A stretch of 64,000 nucleotides of DNA from NCBI GenBank assembly GCA_029817715.1, contig JARUPY010000064.1, positions 1-64,000 on the forward strand, written 5' to 3'. The position numbers were made by a program, and so were the translations under genes. Source of the stretch: Melastoma dodecandrum (lineage: Eukaryota; Streptophyta; Magnoliopsida; Myrtales; Melastomataceae). Shown here in pieces: positions 40,713 to 50,497 of this stretch (position 1 is the first letter of the stretch; each line of letters starts with the position of its first letter). Under the pieces are notes generated by a model, which did not search any database, was not told the origin of the DNA, and saw only the letters and a list, made by a program, of their open reading frames with translations.

Positions 40713-41627
40713 CTACGCCGGCCTCACCTCCTCGTCGTCGGTGCGGGCGGCCGCGACCCGGGCCCGCCACTCGCGCATCGCGGTGGCGGCCACCTCCCGG
40801 ACCGCGGTGGTCAGGGCGTCGCCGTCCTGGGCGAACCGCCGAGCCGGGCTGGAGACCGCGATGCTCGCGGCGACCCGGCCGTCGGGGGCGACGATCGGCG
40901 CGCCGACGCAGCAGAAGCCCTCGGCGAACTCCTCGCGGTCGACGGCCACGCCGTCGCGGCGCACCCGGGCGAACTCGCGCTCGAGCCCGGGCGTCGTGGT
41001 GATCGTGGTGGCGGTGAACGCGGTGCGGTCGGGCTGGGCGAGGAGCAGCTCCTCGATCTCCGAGGAGGTCGCGACCAGCGCCTTCGTCACGGCGAGGGCG
41101 TGCGCCTGGGCGACCGGGATGCGCTCGCGCAGGTCGGGGATGCGGGCCAGACCCTGGTGGCCCCGCGCGTCGACGATGACGGTCGCGTCGCCGTCCCAGC
41201 GGGCCAGGTAGGACCGCTGCCGGGTGCGCCAGTACAGCTCGGTGACCGCGTCGGCCAGGCTCTCGGGCAGCTCGTAGCGGCTGACCGGGTCGTCCTCGCG
41301 GCGCAGCGGGCGCAGGCCGTCGGCCACCTCCGGGGTCTCGTCGTCCTCGCCCGTCTCCGCGCCGGCCTCCTCGGCGGCACCCCACGGGTCGCCCCACGGC
41401 GGGGCGTCGCTCAGGCGGTACACGCCGGTGTGGCCGTCGCGGCGGGCGTAGCCCTCCTGGCACAGGGTGTTCAGCAGGTACCGCGCGGTGGCGGAGCTCT
41501 TGCCGATCTCGGCCGCCAACGCCTCGGCGGTGACGCCGTCGCGAGCCGCCGCCAGGTAGCGCAGGGCCGCGAGGGCCTCGGCGGCGGTCTTGAGGGAGCG
41601 TCCGCCGGAACGGGTCGGGTCCGACAT
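40713..41627 (-). CDS. IclR family transcriptional regulator (copy 2), next to prmA
   Basis: An intact 304-residue frame; GAGAGGAGG precedes ATG 41627. The winged helix is LKTAAEALAALRYLAAARDG, VTAEALAAEIGKSSATARYL and LNTLCQEGYARRDGHTGVYR. The effector domain has DAVTELYWRTRQRSYLARWD, DARGHQGLARIPDLRERIPV, ALAVTKALVATSSEIEELLL and FAEGFCCVGAPIVAPDGRVA, which could bind a small acid or alcohol. It resembles copy 1 at 25881 along its whole length. Position directly before prmA makes it a likely regulator of the operon. Confidence 0.87.
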   Translation of the reverse strand: MSDPTRSGGRSLKTAAEALAALRYLAAARDGVTAEALAAEIGKSSATARYLLNTLCQEGYARRDGHTGVYRLSDAPPWGDPWGAAEEAGAETGEDDETPEVADGLRPLRREDDPVSRYELPESLADAVTELYWRTRQRSYLARWDGDATVIVDARGHQGLARIPDLRERIPVAQAHALAVTKALVATSSEIEELLLAQPDRTAFTATTITTTPGLEREFARVRRDGVAVDREEFAEGFCCVGAPIVAPDGRVAASIAVSSPARRFAQDGDALTTAVREVAATAMREWRARVAAARTDDEEVRPA

Positions 41628-41785
41628 CGCGCCTCCTCTCCGCCGACGGTGCGGACCGGGTCACGACGACCCGGTCGGTGGGCCCGGTGGTGGTGGGGCC
41701 CGTGGCGCTCGCCGGAGCGGTGCTCCTCGGCGAGACCTGGGTCACTGAACGCGGTCGGAAGGTCTGTGGTCAACATCACCGTTTG

Positions 41786-41806
41786 GATGTGCAGATGCTG
41801 CACATC
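41786..41806. promoter_or_regulatory. 21-base palindrome upstream of IclR-2
   Basis: GATGTGCAG-ATG-CTGCACATC has perfect 9-base arms. It lies 159 bases before the IclR-2 start, in the leader region that also feeds the monooxygenase operon, and is a likely regulator binding site. Confidence 0.5.
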
Positions 41807-41887
41807 GCCGCCGAACCCCGGTGGACGACCGTTCGTCGCTGGTCAGAGGCGTGTAGCGGCTCGAGAACTGGGTACTCGGCCGGTTGA

Positions 41888-41904
41888 TGTCTCAGACGGA
41901 GACA
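41888..41904. promoter_or_regulatory. 17-base site TGTCTC-N5-GAGACA upstream of IclR-2 and the prm operon
   Basis: This is the most symmetric of the three sites: both 6-base arms match perfectly. It is 261 bases before the IclR-2 start. The shared layout with 25829 and 28734 suggests one regulator, most simply the GAF-Fis activator. Confidence 0.55.
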
Positions 41905-41928
41905 CCGGAGGGCCGAGATCCACTCGGT

Positions 41929-42215
41929 CTCGCGAGGGTGGCACCAGGCAGGTTCCGGGCCTCCCGGACCTGCCCCACGTCACGCTCGCGGCCGGCTCGC
42001 GGGCCGCCGTGCCGCCGCCCTCCCGCGAAGGTGGCACCAGGCAGGTTCCGCGCCTCCCGGGCCTGCCTCATGTCACGCTCGCGGACGACCCGACCCGACC
42101 CGACCCGTCGTCGGGAACGCGGCGCCTGGGAAGCCACCCGGCCGCTCCGTCTCGCGAGGGTGGCACCAGGCAGGTTCCGAGCCCGCCGGAGCTGCCTCAC
42201 GTCGCGCTCGCGGCC
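41929..42215. repeat. three copies of a 65-base hairpin-forming repeat
   Basis: Units lie at 41929-41993, 42022-42086 and 42151-42215. All begin CGCGA(A/G)GGTGGCACCAGG, carry GGCAGGTTCC and end CTCGCGG. Each unit can fold back on itself: outer arms CGCGAGGGTG and CACGCTCGCG, inner arms around GGCAGGT and ACCTGCC. They fill much of the 628-base gap downstream of dinB and upstream of IclR-2. The hairpin at 15241 is a diverged relative. No coding frame is convincing in this gap. Confidence 0.7.
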
Positions 42216-42255
42216 GACCGCGGCCAGCCCGACCCGACCCGTCGTCGGGAACGGG

Positions 42256-43571
42256 TCACTCGTGCTCGGGCAGGACCGGCACCGAGACCCCCGGGTCGCG
42301 GCCGAGCTGGGTCGCCCGGCCGACCGCGGCCGAGCCGAAGCGGGCACGGACGGCGTCGAGCGCCGAGTCGAGGGCCGCCGGGTCGCGCTCGGGGCCGCCG
42401 CCGGCGAGCGCCGTGTGCGGGTCCTCCCGCTCGTCGAGGGGGAGTTCGAGCTGTTCGCGACCGTCGCGGTCGAGGTTGGCCAGCGACAGCCCGATCAGCG
42501 TGATGCCCTTCTGCAGGATCATCGTCATCGCGTCGTCGAGCAGCTCGCGCGCCGCGGCGTCGAGGGGCGCGGTGCGGTCGGTCGCGGTGCGCAGCGTGTG
42601 GGACCGGGTGGCGCGGGTGAAGTCGCCGAACCGCAGCCGGAGCACGACGGTGCGGCAGGTGCGGCCGCCGTCGCGGAGACGTCGCGCGAGCCGGTCGACG
42701 ATGCCGGCGAGGATGGTGTCCAGCTCCTCGGGGCTGCGCCGACGGTTGCCGAGCGCGCGTTGCGAGCCGATCGAGCGGCGGGACACGCCCGGGGTGACGC
42801 GGCGCGGGTCGCTGAACGTCGCGAGAGCGTGCAGGTGGTGCCCCGCCGCGGGGCCGAGCAGGGACACGAGCGCGGACTCGCCGAGGTCGGCCACGTCGGC
42901 GACCGTGTGGATCCCCCATCCCGTGCAGCTTCGCGGCGGTCACCCGCCGACGCCCCAGAGCCGCTCGACCCGCAGCGGGTGCAGGAACTCGCGCTCGAGG
43001 TGCGGCTCCACCACCAGCAGGCCGTCGGGCTTGGCCACGCCGCTCGCGACCTTGGCCAGGAACTTCGTCCGGGCCACGCCGACCGTGATGGGCAGGCCCA
43101 CCTCGGCGAGCACCCGTCCGCGGAGTCGCGCCGCGATGTCGCGCGGGGTGCCGACCAGCCGCGCGAGGCCGCCGACCTCGAGGAACGCCTCGTCGATCGA
43201 GATCCCCTCCACCAGCGGAGTGGTGTCGCGGAAGATCGCGAACACGTCCTTCGACGCCGCGGAGTACGCCTCCATCCGGGGCGACACGACGACGGCCTCG
43301 GGGCACAGGGCCCGCGCCTGCCGCCCGTTCATGGCGGTGCGGACCCCGGCGCGCTTCGCCTCGTAGCTGCACGCGAGGACCACGCCGCCGCCGACGAGGA
43401 CGGGGCGTCCGCGCAGGTCGGGGTGGTCGCGCTGTTCCACGGAGGCGTAGAACGCGTCGAGGTCGGCGTGCAGGATCGTGGCGCCGCAGAGGACCCCGCA
43501 GAGGACCCCGGCGAGGACCGCGCAGGAGAGCCCGGCGAGGGCCCCCCGCTCCCGACGCGCGCGTCCGACAC
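42256..43571 (-). CDS. dinB: DNA polymerase IV (DinB, Y family)
   Basis: This translesion polymerase shows ILHADLDAFYASVEQRDHPD (first catalytic Asp pair), ACSYEAKRAGVRTAMNGRQA, TTPLVEGISIDEAFLEVGGL (SIDEAF with the DE pair), GVARTKFLAKVASGVAKPDG, RLWGVGGVTAAKLHGMGIHT (helix-hairpin-helix) and SIGSQRALGNRRRSPEELDT. The end GREQLELPLDEREDPHTALA suggests a clamp-binding QLELPL motif. Length is about 440 codons. The start is unsure: GTG 43571 with a frame change near 43530 is the best candidate. Another shift lies near 42915. No SOS-box is obvious in front of it. Confidence 0.88.
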
Positions 43572-43580
43572 GAGGTCCAG

Positions 43581-43599
43581 TGTGCCCCGGCCGGGCACA
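43581..43599. promoter_or_regulatory. inverted repeat between dinB and the DUF2505 gene
   Basis: TGTGCCC-CGGCC-GGGCACA with perfect 7-base arms lies between the divergent starts (43571 and 43620). It overlaps CACAAT, a possible -10 for the rightward gene. It may be a shared operator. Confidence 0.4.
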
Positions 43600-43619
43600 A
43601 TGTCCTGATGTGACGACCC

Positions 43620-44149
43620 GTCTCCAGGCCGGCCGGGAGTATCCCCACCCCGTCGCCGCCTTCGCCCGAGCGCTCGCCGACCCGGACTTCCACCGGGCCC
43701 GGCTCGACGCGGGCGGCGGGGGCGAGGTGGAACGCCACGAGATGCACGGGTCGCGCCTGGAGGTGGTGGTGCGCCAGCCGGTGCCCACCGGGCAGGTGCC
43801 GCCCGCGATCGGGCGGCTGCTGACCGGCGGGCTGGTGCTGCGGCGCACCGAGCGATGGCACTTGTCGGACGAACGGTGCGCGGGCACGGTCGAGGTGAGC
43901 GTGCCCCGGGCGCCGGTGCGGGCGGAGGGGACGATGTCGGTGGACGGCGTGGGCGGCGACCCGACGGCCTGCGTGCTCGACGTGGACGTCGACGTGACGG
44001 TGACCATCCCGTTCGCGGGGGTGCTCGTGGAGGGCGCGGTGGTCGACGGCGTGCGGCAGTTGACCCGGGTCGAGCACGACAACATCACCCGCTGGCTCGA
44101 CGGGCGGGGCGGGGCGGGCGGAGCGACGGGGTCGGGGGTGGAGTCCTGA
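43620..44149 (+). CDS. DUF2505 domain protein
   Basis: An intact frame of 176 residues from GTG 43620. REYPHPVAAFARALADPDFH, RLEVVVRQPVPTGQVPPAIG, VLRRTERWHLSDERCAGTVEV, VTIPFAGVLVEGAVVDGVRQ and EHDNITRWLDG match DUF2505, an actinobacterial family with a START/Bet v1-like fold. The ligand is unknown. The stop overlaps the ATG of the next small gene (TGATG). Confidence 0.8.
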
Positions 44150-44439
44150 TGCCGGCCCGGCGCAACCGCCTCGGACGCGGCGACAAGGTCGTGGTCATCT
44201 CCCCGTACGGCAGCCGCCTCGGCGACTACGACCTGGAGACCGGCGAGGTCAGCGACGTCCCCCCCGCCTTCCGCGCGACGTTCACCGCCGAGCTCGACGA
44301 GTGGCTGGCCGCGCACGGCCTCGACCCGTTCCCCGGCTTCGGGGAGAAACGGCGCGCCGCTGCGGCCGCCGAGCCGCCGGCGGCGGATGCGCGACACCCT
44401 GAGCTTCCCGCGCCCGCGCAACGTCGGCCCGGACCGTGA
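44149..44439 (+). CDS. small hypothetical protein, 96 residues
   Basis: An intact frame coupled to the DUF2505 gene and overlapping the NERD gene start. It begins MPARRNRLGRGDKVVVISPY, then GSRLGDYDLETGEVSDVPPA and a C-terminal Ala/Pro-rich tail. The first half may be a small beta domain; no family is recognised. Its place between two coupled genes supports it as real. Confidence 0.6.
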   Translation: MPARRNRLGRGDKVVVISPYGSRLGDYDLETGEVSDVPPAFRATFTAELDEWLAAHGLDPFPGFGEKRRAAAAAEPPAADARHPELPAPAQRRPGP

Positions 44440-45265
44440 CGCGCCCCGCGCGCGAGGCCGAGCCGACCCGTCGTCACGAACCCGCGGCGTTGGAGGCGGG
44501 CGTGCCGACGCCGGCCGGCGGCTGGTCGGCGGACTCCGCCGACGGCTACCGGTTCGACGCCTTCGACGACGGCGGGCCCCGCGCCGCCGGGCACGGACGC
44601 AGCGCCCAGCGGCCGGCGAAGGACTGGGTGGACCTCGCCCGGTACACCCCGGACCACGGCCTCGCCCGGCGCGCCGCCCAGGCCCGGCGGGAGGGTCGGC
44701 GCGAGGACGACGTCGCCCTGCGGCGGCAGGCCGACGCGCGGCTCGAGGTGGCCCAGTCGCTGAGCCGGGAGCTCGCCGCACCGGTGTCGACGCGCCTCGG
44801 GCGGGCCGCCCGCTGGCGGATGCTGCACGGGATCGACCTCGTGGTCGGCCGCGAGACGGTGACCCTCGACCACCTCGTCATCTGCCCCGGCGGGGTGTGT
44901 TCGTGCTGGAGGACCGCCCGCAGCCCGGCAGCAAGGTCCACGCCTCCAGTGACGGGCTCGAGGTCGACGGGCAGCACGTCGACCTCGCGCGGATTCGCAC
45001 GCTCGGCGAGGAGGTCGCCGACCGGCTCGCCGAGGGGATCGCGCTCGCCGCGGGCTTCGAGGAGGTGCTCAACCCGCCGGCGGTCACCCCCGTCGTCGTG
45101 GTGGTGGGCGCGACGATCGTCAATCACAGCCGCCCTCGCGGGGTGATCGTCACCCGCGCCGGCGACCTGGGCCGGGCGCTGCGCAGCCGCGGCGACCGGC
45201 TCACCGCCGCCGCGATCGAGGAGACCTACGCGGTGGCGCGCCGTTCGGACACATGGACCGACTAG
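44436..45265 (+). CDS. NERD (nuclease-related) domain protein
   Basis: A charged N-terminal half (DWVDLARYTPDHGLARRAAQ ARREGRR-type) is followed by the NERD domain: RWRMLHGIDLVVGRETVTLD, HLVICPGGVFVLEDRPQPGS (across a frame change near 44900), SSDGLEVDGQHVDLARIRTL and VVVVVGATIVNHSRPRGVIV. NERD domains are related to restriction-type nucleases and usually show D-H-[IVL]-[IV]-x-P-G-G-V-[FY]; here it is DHLVICPGGVFV. Length is about 276 codons. It overlaps the next gene start. Confidence 0.78.
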
Positions 45266-46316
45266 ACCTCCTCGACATCCGCACCGTCTGGGCCGAGCCC
45301 GCATCGCTGTGCTCGATGCGCGGCCAGGGGGTGCTCGCCCGCTTCCCCGACGCCGAGATCCGCGAGGTCGACTCGCACTGGGCCATCCCGGAGCTGCACG
45401 GCAACGCCGGCAACGTGTCGCGGTGGGTGCGGGTCAAGGCGGAGAACCTCGTGCTCGGCGAGAAGAAGTCGCTGACGGTGCGGCCCCAACGGGCGGTCCG
45501 CCGACTTCATCGCGCCGTCAACGTCGAACGGCTGCGCGATGGCCTGCGCCTACTGCTACGTCGGCCGGCGCAAGGGCTACGCGAACCCGATCACGGTGTT
45601 CACCAACGTCGACGCCATCCTGCGCGCCGTCACCCGCCACCTCGCGCGGACCGGCCGCAAGCCCGAGCCGAACCAGTGCGGGACCACGTGGGTCTACGAC
45701 CTCGGGGAGAACTCCGACTGCTCGGTCGACGCGCTGGTCAGCGACGCCGTGGCCGACGCGGTGGCGCACTTCCGCGGGCTCGACGGGGCGACCGCGTCGT
45801 TCGCGACCAAGTACGTCAACCGCGACCTGCTCGACCTCGACCCGCAGGGCTCCACCCGCGTGCGCTTCTCGCTCATGCCGCCGGAGGACGCGCAGCTGCT
45901 GGACCTGCGGACCTCGTCGATCGACGAGCGCATCGGCGCCGTCGACGACTTCCTGACGGCGGGCTACGAGGTCCACCTGAACTTCTCCCCCGTCGTCCTG
46001 CGCGAGGGCTGGCAGCGCCGGTGGGCGACGCTGCTCGACGAGCTGTCCGACCGGCTCTCGCCCGCGGCGAAGGCGCAGGCGGCCTGCGAGGTCATCCTGC
46101 TCACCCACAACGAGGGGCTGCACGAGGTCAACCTCGGTTGGCACCCCAAGGCCGAGGACGTGCTGTGGCGCCCGGAGGCGCAGGAGCGCAAGACCTCGCA
46201 GAACGGCCAGGGACAACGTGCGGTACCGGGTCGACGTCAAGCGCCGGGCCGTCGCGCGGATGCGCGAGCTGATCGGGGTGCACGCGCCCTGGCTGACGGT
46301 CCGGTATGCCTTCTGA
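45253..46316 (+). CDS. spore-photoproduct-lyase-like radical SAM protein
   Basis: ATG 45253 lies inside the end of the NERD gene. The radical SAM cluster motif is C-x3-C-x2-C in NGCAMACAYCYVGRRKGYAN. PELHGNAGNVSRWVRVKAEN and LVLGEKKSLTVRPNGRSADF precede it; SRVRFSLMPP-like, EVHLNFSPVVLREGWQRRW and LLTHNEGLHEVNLGWHPKAE follow. It matches the spore photoproduct lyase family found in non-sporulating actinomycetes, where the substrate is not known. Length is about 354 codons. Frames change near 45492, 45520 and 46210. A role in repair of UV or other DNA damage, near dinB and NERD, is possible. Confidence 0.83.
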
Positions 46317-47492
46317 CGTCACCACGGCTGCTGTCGACCGCCGGGCCCGCGGCGCGGTCATGGCGCTCTTCGCCGTCAACGGCGCGACGTACAACTCGCT
46401 GGTGCCCCGTTTCCCGGCGCTGCGCGACGGCCTCGGGCTCTCCAACGCCGAGCTCGGGGCCGCCATCGCCGCGTTCCCCGGAGCGGCGCTGCTGGTCGGG
46501 GTGGCGGCCGGTCCCCTGGTCGCGCGGTTCGGCAGCGGGCGGGTCGCGGCGTCGGTTCTCGCTGCTCGGGGCGCTGCTGCTGCCGCTCGTGGCGGTCGCG
46601 CCGGGGTGGTGGGCGCTCGCGGCGGCGCTGTTCGTCCTCGGGGTCACCCGACGCGTGGACCGACGCGGCGATGAACGCGCAGGGCCTCGTCGTCCAGGGT
46701 CGCTACGGCCGGTCGATCATCAACGGGCTGCACGCGACGTGGAGCGTGGCGGCGGTCGGGGGCCGGGCTGCTCGGGGCGGGCGCCGCGGGCCTCGGCGTG
46801 CCGATCGGATGGCACCTGGCGGCGGTCGCGACGGTCCTCGTGGTGACCTCGGCGGTCGCCTGGGCGTTCACGGTCCCGGACCCGCCCCACACCGACGAGG
46901 AGCACTCGCCGGGGGTCCGCTCGGTGCTGCGGTCGAGACCCGCCGTCGTCGGGCTGCTGGCGATCGCCGGGCTGATGGTGTGCTCGGGCGCGGTGGAGGA
47001 CTCGTCGGCCTCGTGGGGCGCGGTGTACCTGCGCGACGACCTCGGCGCCGGCCCCTTCGTCGCCGGCCTCCCCTTCGTCGCGTTCCAGGTCTTCATGACG
47101 GCGGGTCGGGTCGGCGGCGACCGCGTGGTCGACCGGTTCGGGGCGGTCCGGGTCGCGCGGATCGGGGCGCTCGTGGCGGCGGTCGCGCTGGCCACGGCGC
47201 TGCTCGTGGCGCACCCGGTCGCGGCCGTCGTGGGCTGGGCGGTCGCGGGGCTCGGCGTCGCGACCCTCTTCCCCCTCGCCTTCGCCGCGGCCGGCACCGT
47301 GCCGGGCGTCCGGCCCGGCGACGGCATCGCGGTCGTCGGGTTCCTCGCGCGCCTCGGGTTCCTCGTGACCCCGCCGTGATCGGCGCGATCGCGGACGCGT
47401 CGACGGTGGGGACGGGACTGCTGCTCGTGCCGGTCGCGGCGCTGGGCGCGGCGGCGCTGGCCGGGTCGTTGCGGGCGCGCCCCTCCCCGTGA
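46306..47492 (+). CDS. MFS transporter
   Basis: ATG 46306 overlaps the end of the radical SAM gene. About 12 helices are seen: GAVMALFAVNGATYNSLVPR, LGAAIAAFPGAALLVGVAAG, AWTDAAMNAQGLVVQGRYGR, SIINGLHATWSVAAVGGGLL, VVGLLAIAGLMVCSGAVEDS and GWAVAGLGVATLFPLAFAAA. The pattern with W-A-D/N-A-M-N-A-Q-G and SxxHGxxSxG is that of the YbjJ/FucP-like branch. Length is about 395 codons. Frames change near 46560, 46650, 46765 and 47378. The substrate is unknown. Confidence 0.83.
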
Positions 47493-47502
47493 CAGCGACG
47501 AC

Positions 47503-47532
47503 GTGGCTGTCGTCCCGTGGGGGTACAGCCAC
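47503..47532 (+). terminator. hairpin after the MFS gene
   Basis: GTGGCTGT (47503-47510) and ACAGCCAC (47525-47532) with a 14-base loop lie 11 bases after the MFS stop. Confidence 0.5.
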
Positions 47533-47555
47533 ACCGTCACGGCAGACTCGCCGCC

Positions 47556-48079
47556 ATGACCCCCGACGAGGCCGCCGCCGCGCTCACCGCCGACCCCGGC
47601 GACCTCGACGGGACCGTGCCGGGCTGGCGGGCGCACCCGGGTTGTACGCCTGGTGGACGACCACGCCGCTCGGCCTCGGCGGCGCGGAGCACCACGGCCG
47701 GACGCTGCTCGACGTCGGCGCCGCGCGGATGCTGCGCAACCGCATCCGTCGTCAGGACCTCTACCGCACCGGCGTCTCCCGCCTGCGCCGCGTGCTGGCC
47801 GGGCTGCTGCTCGAGGACCTGGCGCTGACTCCCGTGTGGGCCGCGGACGTCGTGCTGCCGAAGGCCGACGAGGAGCGGCTCTCGGGCTGGATGCGCGAGC
47901 GGGTGCTGCTGACCGCCCTTCCCGACGACGACGCCGCGGACCTGATCGGGCCGGTCGCGGCCCGGCTCGGGGCGACCGCGATGGCGTCGGAGGCGGCGGC
48001 CCGGGCGGAGGAGCGGTTCGTCGCCGCACCGGGCGAGAAGCCCGTCCGCCCGGCCGGCGAGGTGTTCCGGCGCCCCTGA
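47556..48079 (+). CDS. GIY-YIG-like protein
   Basis: ATG 47556. After a one-base shift near 47637 the protein reads PGLYAWWTTTPLGLGGAEHH, TLLDVGAARMLRNRIRRQDL, YRTGVSRLRRVLAGLLLEDL and ERLSGWMRERVLLTALP. The layout (GLYAWW, then LLDVGAA, then a helix with LRNRIRR and a stretch like GSSTFRRSLAALL) is that of actinobacterial GIY-YIG nucleases. Here the catalytic Tyr of the second motif is an Asp-Val and the Glu is not obvious, so activity is doubtful. Length is about 173 codons. Confidence 0.55.
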
Positions 48080-48197
48080 CGGAGCCGGATTCCCTGGCGT
48101 TCAACGCACGCAGTGACGCATTGCAAGCATCCCGACGATGCGGCAAACCTGCCACTGGGTGACAGCAACGACGCTTTCCTGCCACCGGGGTACGGGC

Positions 48198-48529
48198 CTC
48201 AGGCGTGCCGCACGCACCGCCGCGCGGCCGGTCGGGCCTCGAGGCGCTCGCCCGGGATCTCGCGCCCGCACACCTCGCAGATCCCGTACGTGCCCGCGTC
48301 GAGGCGCGCGAACGCGGCGTCGATCTCGGCGAGGTCGGCGCGGGCCCGGGCGAGCAGGGCCTGCGCCTGGGCGCGGTCGTAGGCGATGGTCTGGCCCTCC
48401 GGGGTCGTGCTCGTCGTCGCCGGAGCTCGACGACGCCGTCTCGACGATGTTCGCGATCTGCGCCTCGAGCGCGGTGATCCGCGCGCGGGTCTCGTCGCGG
48501 GCGAGCCCGAGGTCCTCGGCCGCGCTCAT
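48198..48529 (-). CDS. DksA/TraR-type zinc-finger protein
   Basis: ATG 48529 overlaps the stop of the lipid kinase gene. The N-terminal coiled-coil part is RARITALEAQIANIVETASS and ALLARARADLAEIDAAFARL (past a shift near 48415). The C4-type finger reads YGICEVCGREIPGERLEARP with RRCVRHA, so the last zinc ligand is His or is missing. About 110 residues. Such proteins bind RNA polymerase or act as small regulators; here it is co-transcribed with the kinase. Confidence 0.8.
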
Positions 48530-49477
48530 CGCACCGTCGCGAGGGCGCCGGGGACCAGGGTGATGGCGACGGACGTGTCGGCGGGCAGGGTGATGACCTC
48601 GCCGTCGAGCTGCAGCGGCAGTTCGTCGAGGGTGCGGAACCGCAGGTGGCGGGCGCTCGGCTGCCAGCCGAGCCCCTTCCAGGCCGCGCGGATGCCGGTG
48701 AAGAGCAGCCGGATGCGGCCGCGGTGCGGGATGGAGACGATCTCGAAGCGGCCGTCCGCGGGGTCGCCGTCGGAGAGGCGCGCGTACTTCGCCATCTCCG
48801 AGAGGTTGGCGACGATCAGGCTGTCGTACCGGTGCAGCCCGAGGTACTCGCCGACGCCGACGCCGTCGCGGGACTCGCCCTCGAACGCCTCCAGCTCGAT
48901 CTCGAACGGGCTGAAGCGCAGGAACTCGCGGAACGTCGTCACGAGCTCGCGCAGCGATCCCTTGCCGCCCCGCTCGAGGGCGAGCGCGACGACCGGGGTG
49001 ATGCCCAGCCCGATGTAGGAGTGCGCGTACCGCGGCCGGCTCGACCCGATGTCGAGCCGCAGCACGTCGAGGTACTCCACCGTGCCCTCCGCGATCGCCT
49101 CGGCGAGCGGGCGCCGGCGCGTCACGCGGCGGTGGTCGTTGGCGTTGCCCGCCGACGTCACGGCGACGACCGTGCCGGTGCGGTGTCCGTCGCCGCCCGC
49201 CATCGCGCCGTCGACCACCTCGTTGTACCCGCCGTCCCCGGACACCGAGACCACGAGCGGCTTGTGGGTGCACGCGGCGCTCTCCGGCGATCGTGCGGGC
49301 GTGGCCGGCGTACTCGGTCGGGACGAGGTCGACCGGGAGGCCGGGAGCGAGGTCCCGGAGTTCCCGGGCGAGCGTGTGGGCCTTGCCCTCGCCGCCGCCG
49401 GTGCTGTTCGGGTTGTAGACGAGCAGCACGCTGCGGAACGGCGGAGCGTCGGGAACCGGACCGGGCGCGGCGGACAC
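48526..49477 (-). CDS. diacylglycerol/lipid kinase family protein
   Basis: GTG 49477 gives VSAAPGPVPDAPPFRSVLLVYNPNSTGG, the start of the DagK catalytic domain with PNSTGG for nucleotide phosphate. VPTEYAGHARTIAGE, then past a shift near 49285 VVSVSGDGGYNEVVDGAMAG (the GGDGT-like motif as SGDGGYNEVV), GTVVAVTSAGNANDHRR and LRLDIGSSRPRYAHSYIGLG follow. The C-terminal domain has LDELPLQLDGEVITLPADTS. About 317 codons. It phosphorylates a lipid or sphingoid-like substrate at the membrane. Confidence 0.85.
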
Positions 49478-49528
49478 GAACCGGACAGTACCGCCGCGTC
49501 CGACTCCACGGACGGAGGAACGTCCTGG

Positions 49529-50391
49529 TCAGGGGGTGACGAGCGCCGCCCGGACTTCCTGCTCCACCACCTGCGCCCAGGGCTGCGCCGGACGGCCCAG
49601 CAGCCGGGTGAGGTCGTCGCCGGGCACGGTGAGCAGGCGGCCGCCGCGCCCCGGTCGCTGTCCGCGAGCATCGCCGCGACGCCCGCGGGCAGACCCACGC
49701 CCACCAGCGCGGCCGCGTAGTCCGCGACGGGCAGGTCCGTGTACATCACCGGACGGCCCGCCGCCCGGCCGATCTCCGCCGCCAGCTCGCCGCGCGTGAA
49801 CCCGGGCGCCCCGAGCTCGAGGACGTCGCCCGCCGACGCCCCGCCGGTCAGGGCGGCGACGGCGGCCTCGGCGAGGTCGGCGCGGGTCGCGGCGTCGAAG
49901 CGGCCCTCCCCGGAGGCACCGATCATCCCGTGCTCGATCGTCGCCGGGAGCGCGCCGAGGAAGTTCTCGACGTACCAGCCGTTGCGCAGCAGCACGGTCG
50001 GCAGGGCCCGCCTCGGCGAGCAGCCGCTCGGTCGCGGCGTGCTCGGGGGCGAGGACCAGGTCGGAGGTCTGCGCGTGCAGGATGCTCGTGTACGCCACGA
50101 GCTCGACGGTGCCGACGGCCGCGAGGGCCTCGACGACGTTGCGGTGCTGCGGGAGGCGCGCGCCGTTCTCGCTGCCCGACACGAACAGCACCCGGGTGGC
50201 GCCCGCGAACGCCGCCCGCAGGGAGTCCGGGTCGGTGTAGTCCGCGTGGCGGACGTCGACGCCGCGGGCGGCGAGGTCGTCGAGCACCTCGACCCGGCGC
50301 CCCGGTCGCGCGGACCTGCTCGGCGGGCACCCGCGCGAGGAGGGACTCGACGGCGAGGCGGCCCAGGGCTTCCGGTGGCTCCGGTGATCAC
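49529..50391 (-). CDS. NmrA-type NAD(P)H quinone oxidoreductase (QorB-like)
   Basis: GTG 50391 gives VITGATG, the Rossmann turn. After several shifts (near 50365, 50300, 50010 and 49650) the protein reads ARGVDVRHADYTDPDSLRAA, TRVLFVSGSENGARLPQHRN, LVAYTSILHAQTSDLVLAPE, LRNGWYVENFLGALPATIEH and GASGEGRFDAATRADLAEAA. This is the atypical short-chain NmrA group to which quinone oxidoreductase 2 (YtfG) belongs. Length is about 287 codons. The HxlR gene next door, divergent, suggests quinone- or disulfide-stress control as in the qor2-qorR pair of Corynebacterium. Confidence 0.82.
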
Positions 50392-50471
50392 GTAACACGG
50401 CTTCTCCTTCGGGAGGGGTCACTGCCCCGGCCAACCCGCCCCGTCGTCCGCCACTTCCCGCCGGAGAGTCA

Positions 50472-50496
50472 GCACCTTGAAGTGCCGTAGGTACCT
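50472..50496. promoter_or_regulatory. candidate HxlR operator
   Basis: GCAC-N6-GTGC (50472-50485) and the palindrome AGGTACCT (50489-50496) lie directly before the HxlR ATG at 50498 and between the divergent genes. Either could be the operator. Confidence 0.35.
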
Positions 50497-50497
50497 G

